From NCBI RefSeq assembly GCF_963667135.1, contig NZ_OY762974.1, forward strand, positions 4,043,054-4,107,053: a stretch of 64,000 bases of DNA, given 5' to 3'. This document shows, one piece after another, positions 53,109 to 62,950 of this stretch. The position numbers and the translations under genes were made by a program. The notes under the pieces were generated by a model, which was given only the letters and a program-made list of their open reading frames with translations, was not told where the DNA came from and did no database searches. This DNA comes from an uncultured Macellibacteroides sp. Its GTDB lineage: Bacteria; Bacteroidota; Bacteroidia; Bacteroidales; Tannerellaceae. Position 1 is the first letter of the stretch, and each line of letters opens with the position of its first letter.

Positions 53109-53915
53109 TTAATACGCATCATTAATTCTCTTGCTGGCATAATCGTAAAACTTCTTCACCTGTTTTACATATTTACCTTCAGGATATTCATTCATGTAAT
53201 TGTAATATTCATCTACCACATCACGATATCTGCCTTGCAGCTTTTCTTCCACACTAACCAAAGCCAGATCGTACTTAGACTGTATCACATAATACATAAA
53301 TTCTTCTCTATACTTCGAATAAGGATAATTTTTCAATGCACTCTGAGCTGTGATCACAGAAGAAAGGTAATTATTACCCATATACGTTCCTAAATTATAA
53401 TACAATCGGGTTGCCATTAATTCTTTGTAAGCAAGTTTTTCCTGCAACTCAAACATAATGTTTTGTGCTTCCTTAGCCCGTTCGCTCTGAGGATAATATT
53501 CAAGATAAAGCTGCAACTCAGAAATAGCCTTATACGTTTGAGTCTGATCTAATCTTGGATCAGGTGAATCAAGATACAGACCGTATCCGGAATAATAGCG
53601 GGCCAACTCCGTGTACTCGCCTTTCGGATAGGTGGTGTAATAGGTATTAAAATACTGCGAAGCAGTTAAATAATCTTTTTGTCCGTAATAGCTTTGTGCC
53701 AACAAATACAAAGATTCTTCGGCATTAGCTGTTCCTTTAAAGATTGTAACCAGTTCATCCAACAAAGTAGCAGATTTAGAAAACTCCTTCTTATTGAAGT
53801 ATTTCTTAGCATACGAATATTTAAGCTCGTAGTCTGTACTCTTCAATATCTTGTTATACTCCCCGCAGGAAGAAAACAAGACCGCAATCATCATTATAAA
53901 TACAACCTTTTTCAT
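53109..53915 (-). CDS. bamD: Outer membrane protein assembly factor BamD
   Basis: Lipoprotein of 268 residues: MKKVVFIMMIAVLFSSC with lipobox Cys17, then GEYNKILKSTDYELKYSYAK. It has TPR-like repeats across the whole length (LYLLAQSYYGQKDYLTASQYF and following), matching BamD/ComL. It is a subunit of the BAM complex that inserts beta-barrel proteins in the outer membrane. It has its own -7 element and is followed by rpoZ. Confidence 0.93.
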   Translation of the reverse strand: MKKVVFIMMIAVLFSSCGEYNKILKSTDYELKYSYAKKYFNKKEFSKSATLLDELVTIFKGTANAEESLYLLAQSYYGQKDYLTASQYFNTYYTTYPKGEYTELARYYSGYGLYLDSPDPRLDQTQTYKAISELQLYLEYYPQSERAKEAQNIMFELQEKLAYKELMATRLYYNLGTYMGNNYLSSVITAQSALKNYPYSKYREEFMYYVIQSKYDLALVSVEEKLQGRYRDVVDEYYNYMNEYPEGKYVKQVKKFYDYASKRINDAY

Positions 53916-53933
53916 TCACATACTTTTAGCGCG

Positions 53934-53941
53934 CAAAGTTA
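53934..53941 (-). promoter_or_regulatory. Putative -7 element (TAACTTTG) for the bamD operon
   Basis: Minus-strand exact match to TAnnTTTG, 18 bases before the ATG at 53915. Confidence 0.5.
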
Positions 53942-53981
53942 ACAGTTACTTGTTAATTTACGAAACACAAAACGTTAATAA

Positions 53982-54407
53982 TTACAACTTATACAAATCA
54001 CTTGCGGCTAAAAGCTCCAATTTGTTTGCTTTTAGCACTTCAGCACACTTTTCCACATTGTCGGGTCTGATTATTACATTTGCTGCTTCTCCCTGAGAGA
54101 AGGCATACATGTATTCAATAAAAATCCCTTCCGCTGTGATAATATCCATCGCCTTCGCTAATGCACCGGGTTGATTCGGGCAATGCAGGCACACCACATT
54201 GGCAACACTTACAGCATATAGCTTATCGCGAAGCACTTTAATCGCTTTATCAGTATCCGAAACTATTAAACGCAAAATACCAAAATCAGAGTTTTCGGCA
54301 ACTGTAAAAGCAGACATATTTATACCGGCTTCTCCAAGCAACTTGGCTACTTCAGTAAAACGCCCTTTTTTATTTTCCAGAAAGATAGACAACTGTTTAA
54401 TTAACAT
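53982..54407 (-). CDS. Tandem ACT-domain protein
   Basis: Protein of 141 residues made of two ACT domains: about 1-68 (IKQLSIFLENKKGRFTEVAKLLGEAGINM) and 70-140 (VVCLHCPNQPGALAKAMDIITAEGI). Such proteins bind amino acids and act as regulators. It lies 17 bp after the phenylacetate-CoA ligase gene on the same strand; this pair often accompanies indolepyruvate oxidoreductase genes in anaerobes, which are not in this window. A regulator of aromatic amino-acid catabolism is a fair inference. Confidence 0.9.
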   Translation of the reverse strand: MLIKQLSIFLENKKGRFTEVAKLLGEAGINMSAFTVAENSDFGILRLIVSDTDKAIKVLRDKLYAVSVANVVCLHCPNQPGALAKAMDIITAEGIFIEYMYAFSQGEAANVIIRPDNVEKCAEVLKANKLELLAASDLYKL

Positions 54408-54424
54408 AGTTCTTTATCATTAGG

Positions 54425-55726
54425 TTATAGTAACTTTCTGTTATCAATAACGTGTTTTGCTTTACCCTGACTACGTTCGATACTACGCGGTTCAACAATT
54501 TTAACATCGGGAGCAATCCCAAGTACACTTTGTAAACGGTGTGTTATCTTTTTCTTTAAAGCAATCAGTTTATTCATTTCGTCCGTATAAAACTCTTGTC
54601 TTACTTCCACTTGTACCTGCAAGGTGTCGGTATTGTTTACCCGGTCAACAATCAGCAGATAATGTGGTTCAAACTCTTCGAGCTCCAGAATTACAGATTC
54701 AATCTGCGATGGGAATACGTTTACACCTCTGATAATCAACATATCGTCGCTTCTTCCCAAGATCCGGCTCATACGAACTGCGGTACGACCGCAATCACAT
54801 ACTTCATAATTCAAAGAAGTAAGGTCTCTTGTCCGATAACGCAACATAGGCATTCCTTCTTTTGTAAGCGTTGTAAATACCAATTCACCCGGTTGCCCTG
54901 GTTCTACAGGTTCAAGCGTATTCGGATCTATAATTTCTGGAAAGAAATGATCTTCCCACAAATGAGTCCCATTCTGGCACTCGCATTCACAACCAACACC
55001 CGGACCGATTATCTCCGTAAGACCATAAATATCGTAAGCTTTGATGCCTAACTTTTCTTCAATATCCTTACGCATATTCTCTGTCCAGGGTTCAGCTCCA
55101 AAGATACCAGTTTTTAATTGAAATTCCTCTCTTTTAATACCGGAATCTTTAATGGCTTCTGCTAAAAACAATGCATACGAAGGTGTACAGGCCAAAGCCT
55201 TTGCCCCAAAGTCGTGCATAAGCTGTATTTGTTTCTGTGTATTACCGCTACTTATAGGAATAACCGTTCCACCAATTGTTTCAACACCATAATGCAAACC
55301 AAGGCCTCCGGTAAATAATCCATACCCATAAGACACTTGAACAGAGTCGTTACGAGACAAACCGTAAGCAGTTAAACAGCGTGCTACCACTTCGCTCCAG
55401 GTAGAAAGATCCTTTCTTGTATAACCAACCACAATAGGCTGACCTGTTGTTCCTGATGAAGCATGAAGACGAACGATTTCGGACATAGGCACAGCCATTA
55501 ATCCAAATGGATAATTGTCGCGTAAATCCTGTTTTACGGTAAAAGGAAGTTTTTTAATATCTTCAATAGAGTTGATATCACCGGGAGTTAATCCGATCTC
55601 CTGCATTTTTTTCCGATAGAAGGGAGTATTGTGGTACGCATGTTCTACTACTCGTTTTAAGCGGATGCTCTGTAGTTTTCTCATTTCCTCGCGACTCATG
55701 CATTCTATTGTCTCGTTCCAAATCAT
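54425..55726 (-). CDS. paaK: Phenylacetate-CoA ligase
   Basis: Start set at 55726 (MIWNETIECMSREEM), the typical N-terminus; a frame extension to 55777 adds only a hydrophobic stretch. 433 residues, normal for PaaK. The adenylation motif is LHASSGTTGQPIVVGYT, followed by YGLFTGGLGLHYG, GAEPWTE and IYGLTEIIGPGVG. The C-terminal domain has the hinge with RSDDMLIIRGVNVFPSQIE. It makes aryl-acetyl-CoA from arylacetates with ATP. In anaerobes it can run in the reverse sense for ATP gain, or activate aryl acids from aromatic amino-acid fermentation. Confidence 0.93.
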   Translation of the reverse strand: MIWNETIECMSREEMRKLQSIRLKRVVEHAYHNTPFYRKKMQEIGLTPGDINSIEDIKKLPFTVKQDLRDNYPFGLMAVPMSEIVRLHASSGTTGQPIVVGYTRKDLSTWSEVVARCLTAYGLSRNDSVQVSYGYGLFTGGLGLHYGVETIGGTVIPISSGNTQKQIQLMHDFGAKALACTPSYALFLAEAIKDSGIKREEFQLKTGIFGAEPWTENMRKDIEEKLGIKAYDIYGLTEIIGPGVGCECECQNGTHLWEDHFFPEIIDPNTLEPVEPGQPGELVFTTLTKEGMPMLRYRTRDLTSLNYEVCDCGRTAVRMSRILGRSDDMLIIRGVNVFPSQIESVILELEEFEPHYLLIVDRVNNTDTLQVQVEVRQEFYTDEMNKLIALKKKITHRLQSVLGIAPDVKIVEPRSIERSQGKAKHVIDNRKLL

Positions 55727-55836
55727 GATAATATAGTATTTTATAATTAGAAGCAAATTAGTGACGCAAAGTAACAACTTTTTTTATTTTTATCCCATTC
55801 TGTTACTAATTAATTCCCATTCACGACAACAATTCG

Positions 55837-55844
55837 TACCTTTG
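55837..55844 (+). promoter_or_regulatory. Putative -7 element (TACCTTTG) for the MFS gene
   Basis: Exact TAnnTTTG match, 44 bases before the ATG at 55889. Confidence 0.5.
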
Positions 55845-55888
55845 CCCGCAAATCAGACAATAAATATAAATAGAATCAACGCTTTTCA

Positions 55889-57103
55889 ATGTCCTTCCGT
55901 AAAAATATAAGCCTTTTATACCTGATCAAGATATCCAAATGGTTTACGCTTGTGATGCCAATCATCGTTCTTTTTTACGAATCTAACGGATTGGGACTAA
56001 AGGATGTATTTATTTTGAAAAGTGTTTATTCTCTTGCTGCCGTTATTTTGGAAATACCTTCGGGCTATCTTGCCGATGTCTGGGGACGCAGAAAATGTCT
56101 TATTCTTGGGTGCATTCTCTATTTTGGAGGCTTTCTCACCTACTCTTTTACAGAAACTTTCAGTGCATTTTTATTTGCCGAAATACTGCTCGGCATAGGT
56201 CAGACGTTGGTAAACGGAGCCGATTCGGCACTCTTGTACGACACTACAGTTCAATATAAAAAGGAACGGCTTTATTTGCGTTACGAAGGACGAATCACAA
56301 TGATTGGAAACTTCGCCGAAGCTTTTGCAGGCATTTGCGGCGGATTATTGGCTGTTTATTCTCTCCGTTTACCTTTTTTCTTTCAAACGGCAATTGCCTT
56401 TATAGGAATTCCCGCTGCCTTTGCCCTAAAAGAAACGACTCAGAAAAGTATTATAAAAAGTCCGGTTGGCGAAATAGTAAGGATTATCAGGTATTCGCTC
56501 GTCACCAACAAACAATTATGTTATAACATCTTGTACTCCGGCATTATTGGAGCAGCCACCTTAACTATGGCCTGGTTTGTACAACCCTTGCTTATATATT
56601 TGAAAACACCTACTTCCATGTACGGTATTATATGGACCCTGCTAAACCTTACTGTCGGAATAGCGGCGCTATACTCCGACAAGGCCGATCGTTTATTGGG
56701 TATGCGGCGGATGAGTACTATAATTCTGATATTTATTGCAGGCGGTTACGTTGCCCTTGCGTTCAATCTTAGCTACGCAGGATTGTTCGTCTTGTTTGTT
56801 TTTTATATATTCAGGGGATTAGCCACACCAATTCTTAAAGGGTATATCAACCAAAATACTTTCTCAGAGATGCGGGCAACAGTTCTGTCTATACGCAATT
56901 TCGTAATCAGACTTATTTTTGCCGCCATCGCGCCATTTATCGGCTGGATGAACGATGTTTATTCCCTTCGAACGGCGTTGCTAACAACAGCCATTATCAT
57001 ATTCGTACCCGGACTCTTGTTTCTGTTACTTCAGATAAAAAGTCATGCCGGAAACTCAAACAATAATCCGGGAGATAACAAAGGGATTGATGTAAAAATT
57101 TAA
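55889..57103 (+). CDS. Major facilitator superfamily transporter
   Basis: Protein of 404 residues with about 12 membrane segments. The MFS loop 2-3 signature appears as SGYLADVWGRRKCLILG, and a weaker second-half repeat is DKADRLLGMRRMSTI. The ligand is unclear; multidrug or small-molecule efflux is the default guess. It is a lone gene with its own promoter and ends before a strong terminator at 57234. A charged C-terminal tail (NNNPGDNKGIDVKI) is cytoplasmic. Confidence 0.85.
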   Translation: MSFRKNISLLYLIKISKWFTLVMPIIVLFYESNGLGLKDVFILKSVYSLAAVILEIPSGYLADVWGRRKCLILGCILYFGGFLTYSFTETFSAFLFAEILLGIGQTLVNGADSALLYDTTVQYKKERLYLRYEGRITMIGNFAEAFAGICGGLLAVYSLRLPFFFQTAIAFIGIPAAFALKETTQKSIIKSPVGEIVRIIRYSLVTNKQLCYNILYSGIIGAATLTMAWFVQPLLIYLKTPTSMYGIIWTLLNLTVGIAALYSDKADRLLGMRRMSTIILIFIAGGYVALAFNLSYAGLFVLFVFYIFRGLATPILKGYINQNTFSEMRATVLSIRNFVIRLIFAAIAPFIGWMNDVYSLRTALLTTAIIIFVPGLLFLLLQIKSHAGNSNNNPGDNKGIDVKI

Positions 57104-57491
57104 TATTATCCTCTTCATATTTGTTCTAATTTTTGTTTTCCAGATAGCCATTGGATGTTTATTTATTAGTTCTACTATATCTACGCTATTGAAGAGTACC
57201 AGGGGGAGTAAAGTAAGACGAATACGTGTAAACATATAGAGGGCCTCTTCGCAAAGGCCCTCTATATAGGTTTTTAATAGGTATTAGTCTTTAAGGCAAA
57301 AAGATTGTTTAGGTTATCTGGACACAAAGATGAAGTAATAATTGATATTGGACAAATAAAAAAAGATATTATAAAACATATTTTTAAGAAATTCTTAATT
57401 TATTTGCAGCTTCTATTACTTTTTAACAGTTTCATCTTTGAATTTAACATCAATGATATGGATTTAACGAAGATAATAAAAAATTACTTAA
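57104..57491. other. Gene-free region of 388 bp with a terminator
   Basis: It holds the MFS terminator and, from about 57340 to the GH130 stop, very AT-rich DNA. An open frame at 57305-57517 gives a Lys/Ile/Phe/Leu-rich peptide that overlaps the GH130 stop; it looks like a product of base composition. Confidence 0.7.
57234..57275 (+). terminator. Intrinsic terminator after the MFS gene
   Basis: ATATAGAGGGCCT (57234-57246) pairs perfectly with AGGCCCTCTATAT (57255-57267) around an 8-base loop, followed by a TTTTT run at 57271-57275. Confidence 0.88.
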
Positions 57492-58505
57492 TTAAATTAT
57501 TGAATTTTTTTTCGTGAATTCGATTATCTCGTCGATATATCCAAAAGCCAATCCTGTAACAGTGTCGGCACATCCATAATAGACGGCTATGCGTTTCGTT
57601 TCGGGATCATGCAACGCTGCGCAAGGAAAAACAACGTTTGGAACATCCCCCATGCATTCGTAGTCTTTTTGCGGAGACAACAGATAAGGTCCCGAACGGA
57701 ATTTAACCTTCCAAGGCTGATCAATATCCAATAACGCGGATCCAAAGCTATAAACAAAGCCATTGCAAGAATGCAATACCCCGTGATATATTAGCAACCA
57801 GCCTTCTGAAGTTTCGATAGGAATAGGTCCCGCACCGATTTTTGTACACTGCCAGGCGCTATCTTCAAAGGGAGCAGGCGACATTACATGACGATGCTTT
57901 CCCCAAAAACACATATCCGGAGACTCACTATAGAATATATCACCAAAAGGTGTATGACCATTATCACTTGGCCGACTAAGCATGGCATAGTTTCCATTAA
58001 TCTTACGTGGAAACATTACCCCGTTACGATTAAACGGCAAATAAGCATTTTCGAGTTGATGGAACGTTTCGAAATCAAACGTGTATGCAACACCAATTGT
58101 AGGACCATGGTATCCATTACACCAGGTTACATAGTATCTGTCTTCGATAAAGCAAACACGAGGGTCGTAAGCATAAACAAACTCGCCAATCTCTTTATCG
58201 TCACAAACAAACTCTAATTTGGTTTTCTTTATATCCCAGTGAATGGCATCTTTGCTAAAACCAACATGTAAACGCATTCGCCGGTTTGTATCGTCGCAGC
58301 GAAACACGCCTGCATATCCATCTTTGAATGGTACAACCGCACTATTAAACACGCTGTTTGAAGTGGGAATGATATTTCTTGGAATCACCGGATTCTTTGA
58401 AAAACGCCACATAACATCGCTACATCCTTCCGGGCGATCTTCCCAAGGCATATCGGGCAGCGCGTCTCCTGTTATTTTTAAATCAAACTTATTCATGCTA
58501 CTCAT
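57492..58505 (-). CDS. GH130-family glycoside phosphorylase or hydrolase
   Basis: Protein of 337 residues, a five-bladed propeller of the GH130 size. Motifs: [41 protein letters not shown] with the catalytic Asp in YDPRV, and [20 protein letters not shown]. Known members phosphorolyse beta-mannosides (mannosyl-glucose, mannosyl-GlcNAc); some are hydrolases. No signal peptide, so cytoplasmic. ATG at 58496 is a possible alternative start. It follows the symporter gene by 22 bp and is last in the operon, so the symporter may import its substrate. Confidence 0.9.
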   Translation of the reverse strand: MSSMNKFDLKITGDALPDMPWEDRPEGCSDVMWRFSKNPVIPRNIIPTSNSVFNSAVVPFKDGYAGVFRCDDTNRRMRLHVGFSKDAIHWDIKKTKLEFVCDDKEIGEFVYAYDPRVCFIEDRYYVTWCNGYHGPTIGVAYTFDFETFHQLENAYLPFNRNGVMFPRKINGNYAMLSRPSDNGHTPFGDIFYSESPDMCFWGKHRHVMSPAPFEDSAWQCTKIGAGPIPIETSEGWLLIYHGVLHSCNGFVYSFGSALLDIDQPWKVKFRSGPYLLSPQKDYECMGDVPNVVFPCAALHDPETKRIAVYYGCADTVTGLAFGYIDEIIEFTKKNSII

Positions 58506-58527
58506 ATAGTTTTTGTTTAAACAATCA

Positions 58528-60411
58528 TCAATCCTTTTTATCTAAATCCAATTCTTTCATCAAAGCATCGTATTCTTTTTCGTCTTTATCCATTTTATCA
58601 TACCAGTTTTTCTTAAGTATCAATGTAGTAATAATAAGAATAAGAACAGATGTTAACAACGGAAATCCTTCTTTAATAACAATATACATGGGTATAATGG
58701 TTAAGCAACTTTGCCATAAAATACCAATAGCCACGTTAAACATATCGCGCTTAAAGTTTTTATTTGTCTTAACCTGAGGGTATTTGGCTATTGCTTTTTT
58801 TGCAACAGGACCCCAGAGCCCCCAGGGACGTACTCGGATATAAAAATTAATCAGTGTTTTTTCGTCTGTGGGTTCAGAAAGCAATGTTCCTACAATACAG
58901 CCGATAAACGACACAGACATAAGTACCGGGAAATAATACAAAGGCAATGTATCCGGGAAAAAATACGGAACAATCATTGCTGCCAGAATACCAACCAGCA
59001 TTCCCCAGAAATAACCTGTTCCATTAAACCGCCACCAATGCCATTTTAATAAGTTGGCAGCAATATAGCCTCCGTACAAAGCAGAGACAATCCATTGCAG
59101 TACTGAATTAATATTCAAAACAAAGAAACCGATAACAGTACTAACAACTACAACCAAAACGGAAATAATATAACTTGCCCGTATCTGAATCTTAGCAGAA
59201 GCTTTCGGATTGATATACTTCAGGTAAACATCATTTACCAGATAAGCAGGTGCAGCATTTACAGTAGAAGCAAAGGTAGACATAAATGCAGCAAGCAAAC
59301 CAGCAAGCAAAAGTCCGGCAAGTCCGGTTGGAACAAATTGACCTATCGCTCGCGGAAGAATAGTCTCAAAGTCTACCGACGATCCCATTGCCCGAAAATC
59401 TTCACTAAAGAAAACAATTGCCAATACAGCAAAACCCATAATCATCAGATATCTTGGAATAAGCAATATTACAGGAACAGAACCGCTCATCAAAGCTGCT
59501 TCTTTCGGAGTTTTACATGCCAGAATCTTTTGCATATCATAATTGGGTGCTGGGCCTGCCATACTTAAAAATACTCCTTTAAAAAGCATCATCATTATAA
59601 ATATGGTAAATAAACCGTACTGATCTGCCGCTATTTTATCCATAACATTAGGAAGAAGATTGCTCCAATCCAGATCCAGCGTCCAACCAAAAAATGGAGT
59701 ATTCCAACCTGCAGGCACATGTGCGGCAAGCATTTCGGGAGTTACATTAATCATTGCAATAACAGCTATCACCACCCCGGCAATTGTCATTATAGCAAAT
59801 TGCACCACATCCGTCCACACGATACTTAGCATTCCTCCAAGCATCACATAGATAGTAGCTATCGAAGTAAAGAAGATACCATAAACATGAGGCACATACT
59901 CGGGCGTTACATCGAATGGCACGTATTGCGAAACCACTTCCCAGGGGAAGAAGATTTCCATAAATTTACCAATACCTATAAAGCCATAGCTTAGAAAACC
60001 TAAAACACCAATTACTGCGTAAAGGACTACGATAGTATGAGAAAGATTGGCTCCTCTGCCATATCCAAAACGAGTACGAATCCATTCGGCTCCAGTCAGC
60101 ACATTTGAACGACGAAGCCAGACAGAAAGGTATACCATCAGGAAAATTTGATTAAACACCGGCCAAAGCCACGGAATCCATAGACTCTTAAGTCCATAAA
60201 CAAATGCCAGGTACACCATCCACATCGTTCCGGAAATATCAAACATCCCCGAAGCATTAGAAAGCCCTAACATGTAAAAAGGCAAGGTTTTACCTCCAAG
60301 GAAGTAAGAATCGAGATTTTTGGACGCTTTCTTCTTAAGCATCAGTCCGATGACAAGCATAATCACCAGATAGGCAGCTATTATCAACACGTCCAGCAGT
60401 TGTAATTTCAT
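58528..60411 (-). CDS. Sodium:solute symporter (SSS family)
   Basis: Protein of 627 residues with 14-15 predicted membrane segments. The N-terminus ([20 protein letters not shown]) and [21 protein letters not shown] are typical of the SSS family; the segment [20 protein letters not shown] near residue 370 holds Na+-site serines and threonines of helix 8. The C-terminal part is cytoplasmic and charged ([20 protein letters not shown]). It would co-transport a sugar, sugar acid or related solute with sodium. Neighbours suggest a mannoside-like glycoside or a small ketose as ligand. It has its own -7 element. Confidence 0.92.
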   Translation of the reverse strand: MKLQLLDVLIIAAYLVIMLVIGLMLKKKASKNLDSYFLGGKTLPFYMLGLSNASGMFDISGTMWMVYLAFVYGLKSLWIPWLWPVFNQIFLMVYLSVWLRRSNVLTGAEWIRTRFGYGRGANLSHTIVVLYAVIGVLGFLSYGFIGIGKFMEIFFPWEVVSQYVPFDVTPEYVPHVYGIFFTSIATIYVMLGGMLSIVWTDVVQFAIMTIAGVVIAVIAMINVTPEMLAAHVPAGWNTPFFGWTLDLDWSNLLPNVMDKIAADQYGLFTIFIMMMLFKGVFLSMAGPAPNYDMQKILACKTPKEAALMSGSVPVILLIPRYLMIMGFAVLAIVFFSEDFRAMGSSVDFETILPRAIGQFVPTGLAGLLLAGLLAAFMSTFASTVNAAPAYLVNDVYLKYINPKASAKIQIRASYIISVLVVVVSTVIGFFVLNINSVLQWIVSALYGGYIAANLLKWHWWRFNGTGYFWGMLVGILAAMIVPYFFPDTLPLYYFPVLMSVSFIGCIVGTLLSEPTDEKTLINFYIRVRPWGLWGPVAKKAIAKYPQVKTNKNFKRDMFNVAIGILWQSCLTIIPMYIVIKEGFPLLTSVLILIITTLILKKNWYDKMDKDEKEYDALMKELDLDKKD

Positions 60412-60445
60412 GATAAGATCAATTTGTTTTCATAATAAACTCTGG

Positions 60446-60453
60446 CAAAGATA
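60446..60453 (-). promoter_or_regulatory. Putative -7 element (TATCTTTG) for the symporter-GH130 pair
   Basis: Minus-strand exact match to TAnnTTTG, 34 bases before the ATG at 60411; TTTG at 60476-60479 on the minus strand is 22 bases upstream. It would allow separate expression of the last two genes. Confidence 0.5.
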
Positions 60454-60462
60454 TAAAAACTA

Positions 60463-61347
60463 TTAATTTAAAGGACAAACAGCCGAAATCATTCCGGTCT
60501 CCTTATAGTCTGATAGCGACCATACCATTTTTCCCTTTTTATTCAACTCTATTAACTTAGGATATCCCCCGGGCGCATCGCCACCATGCCCCTGCCAATT
60601 ACAGATATAAATTCCTCCGTCTTTTACAGGGAACATTTCGGCAACAAATGAAAGAGGAGCTCCTGTAATTTGTTTTTCTGTCACGGTACGAACTATTATT
60701 CCTTTGTCAAAATTCAGTTCTATATACTGGTGAGCGTCTCCGCAAGCTACCAATAAATTACCATTTGGAAGAGGAACGGCACAGAATGGATTTCCAGGAA
60801 CCTTTACACTTTTAATAAGATCACCATTTGGACTTACTTCCCGGATATCGGATGTTTGAAAAACCGGGATAAGATAATTCCCTCTTTTATTTTTATTAAC
60901 CTGGCGAAACTGAGCATGTGTATGTTCTACTCCCGTTTCGTATTCAGTCTTTTTTATAACCTGCCCTTTGCCATTAACTTCAAGAATAGCAGCCGGGTGT
61001 CCGCACCAGGCAAGCAAGCAGTTTCCGTTTGCAAGAACTCTGGCAGTCTGCATTTCACAATTTTCAGGCACATTTATATTCCATACTTCCTTATGGTCTC
61101 TCGTAATCAGCTTTGCTCCTTTTCCATATGAAAACAGAATGTTTCCATCACGAGTTACTGACACTGAATTGCATTCCCATCCCTTTTCGAGAGAATGTTC
61201 CCACTCAACTTTTTTTGATTCTTTATCGATAATGGCAATTTTATTCCATCCTGAACCACCAATCAATAACTTGGCATCTTTCCGCTTAAATGAAAAGAAA
61301 AGAATTGACAAAGCAGCCACACTAACAAGGATATATATTCTATTCAT
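60463..61347 (-). CDS. Exported or membrane-anchored beta-propeller (PQQ-like) protein
   Basis: Protein of 294 residues with an N-terminal hydrophobic segment (IYILVSVAALSILFFSF) without a clear cleavage site, followed by repeated WD/PQQ-like strands: KLLIGGSGWNKIAIIDKESK, VSVTRDGNILFSYGKG, LANGNCLLAWCGHPAAILEV, PLPNGNLLVACGDAHQYIEL. A six- or seven-bladed propeller fold is likely. No enzyme motif was recognised; similar proteins accompany sugar-catabolic genes in this phylum as secreted sugar-binding or enzyme-like proteins. It lies between the LsrF gene terminator and the symporter gene. Confidence 0.75.
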   Translation of the reverse strand: MNRIYILVSVAALSILFFSFKRKDAKLLIGGSGWNKIAIIDKESKKVEWEHSLEKGWECNSVSVTRDGNILFSYGKGAKLITRDHKEVWNINVPENCEMQTARVLANGNCLLAWCGHPAAILEVNGKGQVIKKTEYETGVEHTHAQFRQVNKNKRGNYLIPVFQTSDIREVSPNGDLIKSVKVPGNPFCAVPLPNGNLLVACGDAHQYIELNFDKGIIVRTVTEKQITGAPLSFVAEMFPVKDGGIYICNWQGHGGDAPGGYPKLIELNKKGKMVWSLSDYKETGMISAVCPLN

Positions 61348-61384
61348 CTTTATATATGCAGTTTAACTGATTAAGAATAAAAAC

Positions 61385-61420
61385 AAAAAGGGCTGCCTTA
61401 ACAGGAAGCAGCCCCTTTTT
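61385..61420 (-). terminator. Intrinsic terminator after the LsrF gene
   Basis: A hairpin with core GGGCTGC (61390-61396) and GCAGCCC (61408-61414), extended by A/T pairs and with one small bulge, lies 6 bases after the LsrF gene stop. It ends in a T-rich stretch on the minus strand. It probably lowers transcription from the kinase-LsrF genes into the downstream genes. Confidence 0.8.
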
Positions 61421-61426
61421 AATAAA

Positions 61427-62305
61427 TCATTTTGAAAGATTATTAAATAGCTCAAAAGCCTGATCGGGGGTCAGTCCCTCATGCACAACGCCACGAACAG
61501 CACGAATCATGGCTATGGGCGATTCACTTTGGAAAACATTACGTCCCATATCTACTCCTGCGGCACCTTCATTTATTGCTCTGTAGCAAAGATCCAATGC
61601 ATCTTTCTCGGGTAATTTTTTACCTCCAGCAATAACAATGGGAACCGGACATGCGTTAATTACCTTTCCAAAATCTTGCTCGGTATAGTATGTTTTTACA
61701 AAAGTTGCTCCGTTTTCTGCACAAATACGTGTTGCGGCAGAAAAATAACGGGCATCGCGTGTCATTTGCTTTCCTACGGCAGTTACTCCCATGGTTGGAA
61801 TGCCGTATGTATAGCCAAAATCGGCTGTGCGAACTAAATTTTCAATAGTTTTACCTTCGTAAGTATCACCAATCGAAACCATAACTGCCAAAGCTGATGC
61901 ATTTAAACGGATAGCATCCTTGATATCCAAAATACATTCATTGTTCAATTCTGTTAGGACAGTAGTTCCGGCCGAATAGCGCAAGCAAATCGGTTTGTTG
62001 GAAACAGGAGGAACCACCGAACGCAATGCGCCCCTCGTACACATCAGGGAGTCGGCGTATTCGATAAGCGGTACAATTGACAAATCAAGTCTTTCCAATC
62101 CCGAGGTAGGTCCCATTATGTATCCGTGATCGAAAGCCAGCATAACCGTACGTCCTGTAGCCGGATTAAAAATCCGGCTCATTCTGTCCTTAATTCCCCA
62201 GTCACAATGATCCAGTCCCTTTAGAAAGTAAGATTGTTTCTGTACAGGGACACCTATTCCGTAATCTTTGTCTTTGTTGGCGATAATGCCATCTAAATCT
62301 GCCAT
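61427..62305 (-). CDS. LsrF-like class I aldolase/thiolase (phospho-AI-2 processing family)
   Basis: Protein of 292 residues that matches E. coli LsrF closely over its whole length as I recall it: DWGIKDRMSRIFNPATGRTV, MLAFDHGYIMGPTSGLER, MCTRGALRSVVPP, and GGKKLPEKDALDLCYRAIN. The Schiff-base lysine is K204 in FVKTYYTEQDFG. LsrF transfers the acetyl group of phospho-HPD to CoA, giving acetyl-CoA and dihydroxyacetone phosphate in AI-2 catabolism. None of the other lsr genes are in the window; the upstream partners are a DhaK/DhaL kinase pair. A different small-ketose phosphate as substrate is possible. Confidence 0.9.
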   Translation of the reverse strand: MADLDGIIANKDKDYGIGVPVQKQSYFLKGLDHCDWGIKDRMSRIFNPATGRTVMLAFDHGYIMGPTSGLERLDLSIVPLIEYADSLMCTRGALRSVVPPVSNKPICLRYSAGTTVLTELNNECILDIKDAIRLNASALAVMVSIGDTYEGKTIENLVRTADFGYTYGIPTMGVTAVGKQMTRDARYFSAATRICAENGATFVKTYYTEQDFGKVINACPVPIVIAGGKKLPEKDALDLCYRAINEGAAGVDMGRNVFQSESPIAMIRAVRGVVHEGLTPDQAFELFNNLSK

Positions 62306-62332
62306 TTTCTTATAATTAAAATGTAAAAGTTA

Positions 62333-62947
62333 TTATACAGCCTCTGCAAATGCAGCAAACATACATGACCACGAAGTTGCTCCCGAATCTGCATAACCAA
62401 TTGACTGCTCTCCGTAGTTACGGGCTCTTCCAAAATTAGCTTTCATCCTGACTGTATCTTCGGCTCCCTTTAAGGCTGCATCCGCAGCAGACAACAGCAA
62501 TTCTTTTACATCTGCGGTGTCTGAATTCTGCATCGCCTCAACAGCCGGAATTAAAGCATCCATCATTGTTTTATCACCCTTCTGAGCCTTTGTCTGCTTC
62601 TGAACGTTTTCGAGTCCTCCGGCAAACATGGCTTTTACTCCATTTACATCAAGTAAAGAGCCGCTTGCATGATCGCTCATTCCAAGAAAGAAAGCGCCTA
62701 GCAACGTACTTGTAGAACCGCTGGTTTGCAGCATTACAGCAAATCCCATATCATTAAGTACCGATTTGAACTCGGTTCCTTTTTCGAGAGGAGTCATTAC
62801 GCAAGAAAGAGCCGTAACAATAGCAGTTCCGTGATCACCGTCACCAATAACCGCATCGAGTTTCGAAAATTCGTCTTCCCTAAGCTTTACATGAACCAGC
62901 GCGTTACTCATCATCGCTTTAAAAGCGTCTATCGTTAATAATTCCAT
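62333..62947 (-). CDS. DhaL-like ADP/ATP-binding subunit of a dihydroxyacetone-type kinase
   Basis: Protein of 204 residues, the DAK2/DhaL fold. The metal-nucleotide loop DAVIGDGDHGTAI has D31, D36 and D38. Further motifs are QTSGSTSTLLGAFFLGM near residue 74, KGDKTMMDALIPAVEAM near 122 and GRARNYGEQSIGYADSGATS near the end. This subunit carries the nucleotide and passes phosphate to the ketose held by DhaK. It is separate from DhaK, as in PTS-dependent systems, but no DhaM-like gene is nearby. It starts 3 bp after the dhaK stop and is followed 27 bp later by the LsrF gene. Confidence 0.9.
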   Translation of the reverse strand: MELLTIDAFKAMMSNALVHVKLREDEFSKLDAVIGDGDHGTAIVTALSCVMTPLEKGTEFKSVLNDMGFAVMLQTSGSTSTLLGAFFLGMSDHASGSLLDVNGVKAMFAGGLENVQKQTKAQKGDKTMMDALIPAVEAMQNSDTADVKELLLSAADAALKGAEDTVRMKANFGRARNYGEQSIGYADSGATSWSCMFAAFAEAV

Positions 62948-62950
62948 GTT

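Noticed and set aside
57305-57517. Possible 70-residue protein near the GH130 gene
   Set aside because: Composition is only Lys, Ile, Leu, Phe and Asn as expected from AT-rich DNA, and it overlaps the GH130 stop region on the other strand.
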